A DNA stretch of 32,821 nt, from NCBI GenBank assembly GCA_946061515.1, contig CAMGRL010000021.1, forward strand, positions 1 to 32,821, written 5' to 3'. How positions within the stretch are numbered: position 1 is the stretch's first letter; every line of letters starts with the position of its first letter. Position numbers and translations under genes: made by a program. Below the pieces are notes generated by a model. The model did not search any database, was not told the origin of the DNA, and was given only the letters and a program-made list of their open reading frames with translations. Source of the stretch: an uncultured Clostridia bacterium (GTDB lineage Bacteria > Bacillota > Clostridia > Oscillospirales > Oscillospiraceae). Of this stretch, positions 15,136-22,252 are shown one piece after another.

Positions 15136-15681
15136 ATGAAGTTTACCAAGACCGCCATTGACGGCGTTGTTGTTGTGGAGCCGGACGTGTTCGGCGACCA
15201 CAGAGGCTTTTTCATGGAGAGCTGGTCCAAACGCAGCTTTGAGGAGGCCGGATTGTTTTACGATTTTGTCCAGGACAACCACTCCTCCTCCACCGTGAAG
15301 GGCACCCTGCGGGGCATCCATTTCCAGCGGGGCGAATGGTCCCAGGCCAAGCTGGTGCGCTGCGCCAGGGGCGCGGTGCTGGACGTGGCGGTGGATCTGC
15401 GGCCAGAAAGCCCTACCTATAAAAAATGGGTGGCGGTGGAGCTGTCGGCGGAGAATAAAAAGCAGCTGCTCATTCCCCGGCGCTTCGGCCATGGCTTTGT
15501 CACCCTCACCGACGATGTGGAATTTCTGTACAAGGCGGACAATTTCTATGCCCCGGCCTACGACGGCGGCATCCGCTGGAACGATCCGGAGCTGAATATC
15601 GACTGGGGCGTGGAAAATCCCGTCCTCTCGGCCAAGGATCAGAACTCTCCCTTCCTCCGGGACGCGGTAACGGATTTTTGA
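15136..15681 (+). CDS. rfbC: dTDP-4-dehydrorhamnose 3,5-epimerase
   Basis: The 181-residue protein is of normal RmlC length. It epimerises C3 and C5 of dTDP-4-keto-6-deoxyglucose. STVKGTLRGIHFQRGEWSQA carries the catalytic His and the following Lys region, VRCARGAVLDVAVDLRPESP is the cupin core, and PRRFGHGFVTL with the later YAPAYDGGIRWNDPEL are typical. It starts 19 bases after rfbA and ends 18 bases before rfbB, clearly one operon. Confidence 0.96.
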   Translation: MKFTKTAIDGVVVVEPDVFGDHRGFFMESWSKRSFEEAGLFYDFVQDNHSSSTVKGTLRGIHFQRGEWSQAKLVRCARGAVLDVAVDLRPESPTYKKWVAVELSAENKKQLLIPRRFGHGFVTLTDDVEFLYKADNFYAPAYDGGIRWNDPELNIDWGVENPVLSAKDQNSPFLRDAVTDF

Positions 15682-15699
15682 GATAAAAGGAGAAAAGAT

Positions 15700-16719
15700 A
15701 TGAAAATGTTTATTACCGGCGGCGCCGGCTTTATCGGAAGCAACTTCATCTTCTATATGCGCAAGACCCACCCGGACTATGATCTGGTGTGTCTGGACAA
15801 GCTGACCTACGCGGGCAATCTGGAAACACTGGCCCCTGTGATGAACGACCCCAAGTTCAAGTTTGTCCGCATTGATATTGCCGACCGCAAGGCGGTGTAC
15901 GACCTGTTCGAGGCGGAGAAGCCCGATGTGGTGGTAAACTTCGCGGCGGAGAGCCATGTGGATCGCTCCATCGAGAACCCCGCCGTCTTCCTGGAGACCA
16001 ACGTTATGGGCACCCAGGTGCTGCTGGACGCCTGCCGCATCTTCGGCGTCAGCCGCTACCACCAGGTCTCCACTGACGAGGTCTACGGCGACCTGCCCCT
16101 GGACCGGCCCGACCTGTTCTTCACCGAGCAGACCCCTATCCACACCTCCAGCCCCTATTCCGCCTCCAAGGCCTCCGCGGACCTGCTGTGCAACGCCTAT
16201 TTCCGCACCTACGGCCTGCCCATCACCATCAGCCGCTGCTCCAATAACTACGGCCCCTATCAGTTCCCGGAGAAGCTCATCCCCCTGATGATCGCCAACT
16301 GCACCGCCAACAAGCCCCTGCCGGTTTACGGCCAGGGTCTGAACGTGCGCGACTGGCTGTATGTGGAGGACCACTGCTCCGCCATCGACCTGATCCTTCA
16401 GGGCGGCAAGGAAGGCCTGGTATACAATATCGGCGGCCATAACGAGATGCGCAACATCGACATCGTCAAGCTCATCGTCCACGCCCTGGACAAGAGCGAG
16501 GATCTGATCACCTATGTGACCGACCGCAAGGGCCACGACATGCGCTACGCCATCGACCCCACCTTTATCCACAACGAGCTGGGCTGGCTGCCGGAGACCA
16601 AGTTTGAAAACGGCATCGTCAAGACCATTCAGTGGTATATGGACAACAAGCCCTGGTGGGAGAACATCATCAACGGCGAATACAAGACCTATTACGAAAG
16701 AATGTACGGCAACAGATGA
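15700..16719 (+). CDS. rfbB: dTDP-glucose 4,6-dehydratase
   Basis: This 339-residue short-chain dehydrogenase-type enzyme converts dTDP-glucose to the 4-keto-6-deoxy sugar. FITGGAGFIGSNF is the NAD-binding loop, NFAAESHVDRSI is the conserved substrate loop, STDEVYGD carries the catalytic Asp-Glu, and SPYSASKASADLL contains the YxxxK pair. AAAGGAGAAAAG precedes the ATG. The stop codon overlaps the ATG of the next glycosyltransferase (ATGA at 16716-16719), so the two are translationally coupled. Confidence 0.97.
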   Translation: MKMFITGGAGFIGSNFIFYMRKTHPDYDLVCLDKLTYAGNLETLAPVMNDPKFKFVRIDIADRKAVYDLFEAEKPDVVVNFAAESHVDRSIENPAVFLETNVMGTQVLLDACRIFGVSRYHQVSTDEVYGDLPLDRPDLFFTEQTPIHTSSPYSASKASADLLCNAYFRTYGLPITISRCSNNYGPYQFPEKLIPLMIANCTANKPLPVYGQGLNVRDWLYVEDHCSAIDLILQGGKEGLVYNIGGHNEMRNIDIVKLIVHALDKSEDLITYVTDRKGHDMRYAIDPTFIHNELGWLPETKFENGIVKTIQWYMDNKPWWENIINGEYKTYYERMYGNR

Positions 16720-18164
16720 GCTCGGCGTTGACAAGGTTCAGAGGCCTGCTTTTCAGAACCGGGCGATATTTCCGGAAAAACGGCGTGCGGATGACCGCAA
16801 AAAAGATCATCCGCCGCATTCTCAAAAATGACTGGCTCCCTCAGGATGAGGACGAGCTGTATGAACAGGAGATGTGGCAGGTCCCGCCGGAGCAGATCTG
16901 GCACATGCCCGAAACCCTTTTGCCCTATGGGGGGAAGATCTCCGCGGTCATCCCCGCATACAACGGCGCCCATGAGCTGCCGCAGCTGCTGGATGCGCTG
17001 AAAGGCCAGAAGGGCGTGGGCGAGCTGGAACTGGTGGTGGTGGATTCAGGCAGCACCGACAAAACTCCCGATCTGGCGGAACAGGCCGGAGCAAAAGTGA
17101 TCCGCATCACCCAGGAGGAATTTTCCCACTCTTATGCCCGCAAGCTGGGGGCGGAAAACGCCTCCGGAGAATACCTGCTCTTCATGACCCAGGACGCCCT
17201 GCCGGACGGGGAAAACTGGCTTCTGCACATGCTGCAGCCGGCTTTGACCTCGGGCGCGGCGGCAGTATCCTGCTACGAAAAGCCCAGACCGGACAGCGAC
17301 CTGATCAGCCGGATCACCGTATGGCAGTGGAGAAGGATCATGTGCGGCGGGGAAGACCGGCTGGCCTCCCTTCCGGAGGATACGGCCTATGAGTCCATCC
17401 GGCCCTGCGCCCAGCTTACGGATAATGCTTGCCTGATCAAAAGGCAGATTTATATGGACATGGGCGGCCACCGGGGCAGCTTCGCCGAGGATCTGGAGCT
17501 TGGCGTGCGGATGCTTTACGCGGGCTATTCGCTGGCCCTGCTGGACTCCGTGTCGGTGATACACTCCCATACAAGAATACCCCTGTACCATTTCAAGCGT
17601 TCCATTGTGGACGTCTGTTTTCTCGACGGGCAGTTTGACGATTTCCGGGGCAGCGAGCTGAGTCTGCAGGAGACGGTCAGCGGGATCGCCGGCGCCTGCT
17701 GCACCATAAAAACCTTCCTGGAAAGTCTGGCCGTCGGGCCGGACAGGCAGGAAAGTCCCCGGGAATTCGGGGAAGGGATACGCAAACAGTTCAATCACAT
17801 TATCCTGGGCCTGAAGGCCATGAGTGAGGCGGAGGTGAGGCGGAGAGTCCTCGCGGACGCCCCGGGATTTGATGAGGATACCCGGCAGTTCACCCTGGAG
17901 CTTCTGGACATGATCCCCGGGGATTACCACTTTTCTCCGGAGCTTTCCATGCTTACCGGCAGGTATATCATGCACACGATCTGCCCCTATCTGGACTCTG
18001 TGGGCCGCATGGCGGATGAAAACCTGTGGGAGGAGCTGCCCGGCCTTATGTGGCAGTATTACGGTCAGCGCGCCGGCTACTATGTGGGCGCCAACCGGAT
18101 CAGCACAAAGGACAAAAACAGCCCGATATTTGAATTTACGGAAAAATACAGTGTGGGCATATAG
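16716..18164 (+). CDS. GT2-family glycosyltransferase, candidate rhamnosyltransferase
   Basis: The protein has 482 residues from the ATG that overlaps the rfbB stop. In-frame sequence further upstream is rfbB coding. A basic, amphipathic N-terminus (SSALTRFRGLLFRTGRYFRK) may associate with the membrane. The GT-A domain begins at about residue 75 with ISAVIPAYNGAHELPQLLDA and ELVVVDSGSTDKT. TQDAL near 158 occupies the DXD position, and AEDLELGVRMLYAGYSLAL is the acceptor-side motif. The C-terminal third (from about 300) is an extension found in rhamnosyltransferase-like GT2 proteins, starting HSHTRIPLYHFKRSIVDVCF. Placement between rfbB and rfbD makes dTDP-rhamnose the likely donor, by context only. 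Confidence 0.85.
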   Translation: MSSALTRFRGLLFRTGRYFRKNGVRMTAKKIIRRILKNDWLPQDEDELYEQEMWQVPPEQIWHMPETLLPYGGKISAVIPAYNGAHELPQLLDALKGQKGVGELELVVVDSGSTDKTPDLAEQAGAKVIRITQEEFSHSYARKLGAENASGEYLLFMTQDALPDGENWLLHMLQPALTSGAAAVSCYEKPRPDSDLISRITVWQWRRIMCGGEDRLASLPEDTAYESIRPCAQLTDNACLIKRQIYMDMGGHRGSFAEDLELGVRMLYAGYSLALLDSVSVIHSHTRIPLYHFKRSIVDVCFLDGQFDDFRGSELSLQETVSGIAGACCTIKTFLESLAVGPDRQESPREFGEGIRKQFNHIILGLKAMSEAEVRRRVLADAPGFDEDTRQFTLELLDMIPGDYHFSPELSMLTGRYIMHTICPYLDSVGRMADENLWEELPGLMWQYYGQRAGYYVGANRISTKDKNSPIFEFTEKYSVGI

Positions 18165-18176
18165 CCCAAAAGAGGT

Positions 18177-18284
18177 ATGGTGTGAAAAAACACACTATCC
18201 AGATCAAGATGGCGTGCCGCTCGCCGCTGAAGCGGCAACCGCGGCACATGCCAAAAATCTCCATCCCGCCGCAGGGGGAGATTT
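18177..18284 (+). other. Structured leader (three hairpins) upstream of rfbD
   Basis: Between the GT2 stop and rfbD there are three successive hairpins. They are ATGGTGTG/CACACTAT (18177-18198), a nested GGC-TGCCGC / GCGGCA-GCC with inner GCCGC/GCGGC (18211-18252), and AAATCTCC with CCC / GGG with GGAGATTT (18255-18284). None ends in a T-tract, so they are not simple terminators. Confidence 0.5.
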
Positions 18285-18330
18285 ACATTGCTGTTTGTGC
18301 TGAAACATCTGCGGCAGAATGGAGAATAAT

Positions 18331-19185
18331 ATGAAAGTTCTGGTCACCGGCGCTACCGGTCAGCTTGGATATGATGTGTGCCGGGTACTCTCTGCCCGGG
18401 GAATAGAGAACATCGGATTGGGCTCAAAGGACTGCGACATCACTTCCGAAACAGAGGTAAAGGCGCTTTTTGAAAAGGAGCGGCCCGACGCCCTGATCCA
18501 CTGCGCCGCGTATACCAAGGTGGACAACGCCGAGGAGGACGCGGAGCGCTGCTGGAGCGTCAACGTGGACGGAACAAGGAATCTGGCCGCGGTCTGCCGG
18601 GAGCAGGGCGTGAAAATGCTGTACATCTCCACGGACTATGTCTTCCCCGGCGACGGAGAGGAATATTACCGCCCGGAAGACGCCTACGGCCCCAAGGGCA
18701 ATTACGGCCGCACCAAGCTGGCCGGAGAGCTGGCGGTCCAGGCCATGCTGGAAAAGTATTTCATCGTCCGCATTTCCTGGGTCTTCGGCATAAACGGCGG
18801 AAATTTTGTCAAAACCATGCTGCGTCTGGCAGAAAATCACGACAGTCTCCGGGTGGTGGCCGACCAGATCGGCAGCCCCACCTATACGGCAGATCTGGCC
18901 CCGCTGCTCTGCGACATGATCGTTTCGGAGAAATACGGCGTGTACCACGCCACCAATGAGGGCGTCTGCTCCTGGGCGGATTTTGCGGAAGCGATCTTTG
19001 CCGCCGCCGGCAAGCAGGTGCAGGTGCAGCGCGTTACCACAGAGGAATACGGCGCGAAAGCCGCCAGACCCAAAAATTCCCGCATGTCCAAGGATAAGCT
19101 TGAACAGCAGGGCTTCCACCGCCTGCCCTCCTGGCAGGACGCCCTGGAAAGATATATCGCTCAGCTTCAGGAAAGCACTTTGTGA
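18331..19185 (+). CDS. rfbD: dTDP-4-dehydrorhamnose reductase
   Basis: The protein has 284 residues from the ATG at 18331, chosen because GGAG at 18321-18324 lies just before it. The ATG at 18319 would leave no ribosome site. It performs the last, NAD(P)H-dependent step to dTDP-L-rhamnose. MKVLVTGATGQLGYDV is the nucleotide loop, HCAAYTKVDNAEEDAE, YISTDYVFPGDG and YGRTKLAGE (YxxxK) are RmlD hallmarks, and DQIGSPTYTADLA is the substrate loop. It completes a full rfbA/C/B/D set. A long terminator structure follows. Confidence 0.96.
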   Translation: MKVLVTGATGQLGYDVCRVLSARGIENIGLGSKDCDITSETEVKALFEKERPDALIHCAAYTKVDNAEEDAERCWSVNVDGTRNLAAVCREQGVKMLYISTDYVFPGDGEEYYRPEDAYGPKGNYGRTKLAGELAVQAMLEKYFIVRISWVFGINGGNFVKTMLRLAENHDSLRVVADQIGSPTYTADLAPLLCDMIVSEKYGVYHATNEGVCSWADFAEAIFAAAGKQVQVQRVTTEEYGAKAARPKNSRMSKDKLEQQGFHRLPSWQDALERYIAQLQESTL

Positions 19186-19215
19186 GCAAACCGCAGAATA
19201 TGTTTCATGAGGCTG

Positions 19216-19314
19216 AAAAAACGCTGCAAAAAATGTTGATCGGATCTGCCGCCGTCTGCGCGGACCATGCACGCCGTGCACGGCGATTCGGCAGGTTTTC
19301 CGGCAGCGTTTTTT
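19216..19314 (+). terminator. Long-stem terminator after rfbD
   Basis: AAAAAACGCTGC (19216-19227) pairs perfectly with GCAGCGTTTTTT (19303-19314). The 75-nt apical part is itself folded (CTGCCG/CGGCAG and a GCACGCCGTGC palindrome). The end runs into TTTTTT. This ends the rfb transcript. Confidence 0.7.
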
Positions 19315-19380
19315 CCGTTTTTCGCCGGAATCACCCTGAAATCATGAAAAATATAACAGGAACGTGCGGAGGAAAAACAG

Positions 19381-19409
19381 TTGATAAAGTAAGTATCATA
19401 TGTTATAAT
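19381..19409 (+). promoter_or_regulatory. Strong sigma-A promoter of the methyltransferase-GT fusion gene
   Basis: TTGATA (19381-19386), exactly 17 nt, then TATAAT (19404-19409), with TG one base upstream of the -10 (extended -10). This is the best promoter match in the window. The start codon is 75 nt downstream. Confidence 0.85.
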
Positions 19410-19483
19410 GGATGATAATGTAAAATTCCTGTGCCCTTTAGCCGGCCCGGGAATTAAGCAAAGCCCAAATGGGAGAAGCAGGC

Positions 19484-22180
19484 ATGAACGAGATCTATAA
19501 CGAGCAATATTACCGTCAGTATGACGTTGACACCGGAAAAATTGATTATATCGAATCAAAAGAGATAAAGGCTTTCCACGAAAACGTGGCGGAGCAGATT
19601 GTCAATGCGCTTCACCCCCGGACCGTTCTGGATGCAGGCTGTGCTTCCGGACATCTGGTGGCCGCTCTGCGGGACAGAGGAGTAGAAGCTTACGGAATTG
19701 ACATCTCCGAATACGCCATTTCCATGGTGCGCGAGGATGTGCGGGAATACTGCGCGGTCTGCTCCCTGACAGATCCGCTGCCGGAAAAGCTGCCGGAAAA
19801 ATTTGATCTTGTGATCAGTATCGAGGTGCTGGAGCATCTGAGCGCGGAAGACGGCCGCAGGGCCATCGCCAATCTGTGCGCCAGAACGGACAGAGTGATC
19901 TTCTCCTCCACCCCCGACGATTTTGAAGACCCCACCCATATCAATGTGCAGCCCCGTGAATACTGGGCAAAAGTCTTTGCCGGACAGGGCTTCCTGGACG
20001 ATCTGAATTACCGTCCTACATACATTGCCAAATATGCCTCTTCCTTCCGCCGCAGCGGCGACTGGCTTTCCCAGCTGGAGGACTACGAGAGCCTCATCGT
20101 GCGCGAAGCGGAAAAACAGGAGCAGCTGCTTTGCTACTGGGAAAAGGTGACGGAGGACAAAGAGCGCCATATCCAAAACCTGACGGCGCTATTGACGGAG
20201 AAGGAAAACCGGGTCCGTAGCCTTGAACTCAGCCTGAAAGAAAGTTCGGAAACTGCCGCAGTTTTGGAGCTTCACTATCGGGAAGCCATCGTGCAGAGGG
20301 ATTATTATCTCAATCAGTACACGCTCTTGCTCAATTCAAGGAGCTGGAAACTGACAAAGCCCCTGCGCAGCTTTACGGCGAAGCTGAAAACCTTCATCCG
20401 CGCCCACCGCTGCACCCGGCTGGCGGCCAAGGGCGTCAAGAGCCTGCTGCGAAACGGCTTTACCGCAACCTGGCAGAGAGTCAGAAGAAAGCTCTCCGGC
20501 AAGCCGAATTTTATCGACATTCCCCGCCCGCTTTATACGGAGAACCAGTTAAAAGCCCAGAAAAAGGAACAGTTTCCACAGAATATCAAATTCAGTATTC
20601 TGGTCCCCCTGTACAACACCCCGGAAAAATATCTGCGGGAGATGATCCAGTCGGTCCTGGACCAGACCTATTCCAACTGGGAGCTGTGTCTGGCAGACGG
20701 CAGCGACCAGGCCCACGGCGATGTGGGCAGGATCTGCGCCCAGTATGCCCGAAAGGACAAGCGCATCCGCTATAAAAAGCTGGAGAAGAACCTGGGCATT
20801 TCCGGCAACACCAATGCCTGCATCGACATGGCCACCGGAGACTATATCTCCCTTTTCGACCATGACGACCTGCTGCATCCCGCGGCCCTGTATGAGAACA
20901 TGAAGGCCATATGCGAGAAGAACGCGGACTTCATCTACACCGATGAAAACACCTTCCGCCTCACACCCTCGGACGCCTATTGCCCCCACTTCAAGCCGGA
21001 TTACGCGCCGGATACCCTGCGGGCAAACAACTATATCTGCCACTTTACCACGTTTAAGAGGAGCCTGCTGGACGCTGCGGGCAAGTTCCGCCCGGAGTGC
21101 GACGGCAGCCAGGACTTTGACATGATGCTCCGGCTGACGGAGAAAGCGGAAAAAATCGTCCACATCCCCAAAATTCTCTACTACTGGCGGGCCCATCCCG
21201 ATTCCGTGGCGGAGAGCGTGGGCGCCAAGCCCTATGTGATCGAGGCGGCAAAGCGCGGCATCCGGGACCATCTTGAGCGCGTGGGCCTGAAGGGCGAGGT
21301 GCTGGACAGCGCCGTCCCCTCCATGTATCGTCTCCGTTACGAGATCGAAGGAGAACCCCTGGTCTCCATCATCATACCCAACTACGAGCATAAAGACGAC
21401 CTGAAAGTGTGCCTGGAGTCCATCTACGACCGGTCGACCTACAGAAACTTTGAGGTCATCATCGTGGAAAACAACAGCACTTCCCCGGAAATCTTTGCCT
21501 ATTACCAGGAGATCCGGGAAAAATGGCCGAATCTCAGGGTTGTCACCTGGGATGGGCCCTTTAACTACTCCGCCATAAACAACTTCGGCGCGAAGTATGC
21601 CGCCGGCGAGCATCTGCTCCTCCTCAATAACGATACGGAGGTCATCTCTCCGGACTGGATCCAGGAGATGCTGATGTATTCCCAGCGCAGCGATGTGGGC
21701 GCGGTGGGAGCAAAGCTGTACTATTCCGACGACACCGTACAGCACGCCGGACTGGGGATCGGGCTTCTGACTCTGGCCGGGCATTACCACCGGGGCTTTG
21801 ACCGCAAGCACCCCGGATATATGGGACGGCTCATCTATGCCCAGGATCTGAGCGGCGTTACCTTTGCCTGCGTAATGATCCCCCGGAAGGTCTGGGATGA
21901 GATGGACGGCCTGGACGAGTCCTTTGCCGTCGCTTTCAATGACGTGGACATGTGCATGCGCATCCGGAAGGCGGGCTATCTGATCGTCTGGACGCCCTTT
22001 GCGGAGCTGTACCATTACGAGTCAAAAAGCCGCGGCCTGGACGATTCGCCGGAGAAGCGCGCCCGCTTTGTGGGCGAGGTAAAGCGGTTCCAGACCCGCT
22101 GGGCGGCGGAGCTTGAAGCAGGAGATCCCTATTATAATCCGAATTTCTCCCTGGATAAGGAAGATTTTTCCCAGAAATAA
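19484..22180 (+). CDS. Trifunctional fusion: SAM methyltransferase - coiled coil - GT2 - GT2
   Basis: The protein has 898 residues from the ATG at 19484, which has GGGAGAAG before it; an ATG at 19469 overlaps that ribosome site. Residues 1-190 are a class I methyltransferase: TVLDAGCASGHLVAAL (SAM loop, near 47-62), YGIDIS and FDLVISIEVLEHL. Residues about 196-275 are Glu/Lys/Leu-rich and probably coiled coil, ending in NSRSWKLTKPLR, common ahead of GT2 domains. The first GT2 runs from about 369 (SILVPLYNTPEKYLREMIQS) with DHDD in SLFDHDDLLHP. The second runs from about 627 (VSIIIPNYEHKDDLKVCLES) with LLLLNNDTEV. This architecture resembles WsaE of the Geobacillus S-layer rhamnan pathway, which polymerises rhamnose and methylates the chain end. 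It is likely a cytosolic, membrane-associated chain polymerase/terminator. Confidence 0.88.
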   Translation: MNEIYNEQYYRQYDVDTGKIDYIESKEIKAFHENVAEQIVNALHPRTVLDAGCASGHLVAALRDRGVEAYGIDISEYAISMVREDVREYCAVCSLTDPLPEKLPEKFDLVISIEVLEHLSAEDGRRAIANLCARTDRVIFSSTPDDFEDPTHINVQPREYWAKVFAGQGFLDDLNYRPTYIAKYASSFRRSGDWLSQLEDYESLIVREAEKQEQLLCYWEKVTEDKERHIQNLTALLTEKENRVRSLELSLKESSETAAVLELHYREAIVQRDYYLNQYTLLLNSRSWKLTKPLRSFTAKLKTFIRAHRCTRLAAKGVKSLLRNGFTATWQRVRRKLSGKPNFIDIPRPLYTENQLKAQKKEQFPQNIKFSILVPLYNTPEKYLREMIQSVLDQTYSNWELCLADGSDQAHGDVGRICAQYARKDKRIRYKKLEKNLGISGNTNACIDMATGDYISLFDHDDLLHPAALYENMKAICEKNADFIYTDENTFRLTPSDAYCPHFKPDYAPDTLRANNYICHFTTFKRSLLDAAGKFRPECDGSQDFDMMLRLTEKAEKIVHIPKILYYWRAHPDSVAESVGAKPYVIEAAKRGIRDHLERVGLKGEVLDSAVPSMYRLRYEIEGEPLVSIIIPNYEHKDDLKVCLESIYDRSTYRNFEVIIVENNSTSPEIFAYYQEIREKWPNLRVVTWDGPFNYSAINNFGAKYAAGEHLLLLNNDTEVISPDWIQEMLMYSQRSDVGAVGAKLYYSDDTVQHAGLGIGLLTLAGHYHRGFDRKHPGYMGRLIYAQDLSGVTFACVMIPRKVWDEMDGLDESFAVAFNDVDMCMRIRKAGYLIVWTPFAELYHYESKSRGLDDSPEKRARFVGEVKRFQTRWAAELEAGDPYYNPNFSLDKEDFSQK

Positions 22181-22221
22181 TTTTCTGATTTCCTGCTTGA
22201 TACTTTTGGGAGAAAGGGCCG

Positions 22222-22242
22222 GCTGTATTTCAGAAATACAGC
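22222..22242 (+). other. Hairpin abutting the ribosome site of the CotH gene
   Basis: GCTGTATTT-CAG-AAATACAGC is a perfect 9-bp stem directly followed by the Shine-Dalgarno AGGTGGGAG at 22243. There is no T-tract, so it is not a good terminator. It could affect translation or mRNA stability. Confidence 0.5.
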
Positions 22243-22252
22243 AGGTGGGAGT

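Noticed and set aside
16632-16715. Upstream extension of the GT2 gene
   Set aside because: The region is the end of rfbB in another frame. The ATGA overlap at 16716 is the natural coupled start.
18016-18303. 95-residue open frame bridging the GT2 end and the rfbD leader
   Set aside because: It is out of frame with the GT2 gene over most of its length and runs through the hairpin region, without a ribosome site.
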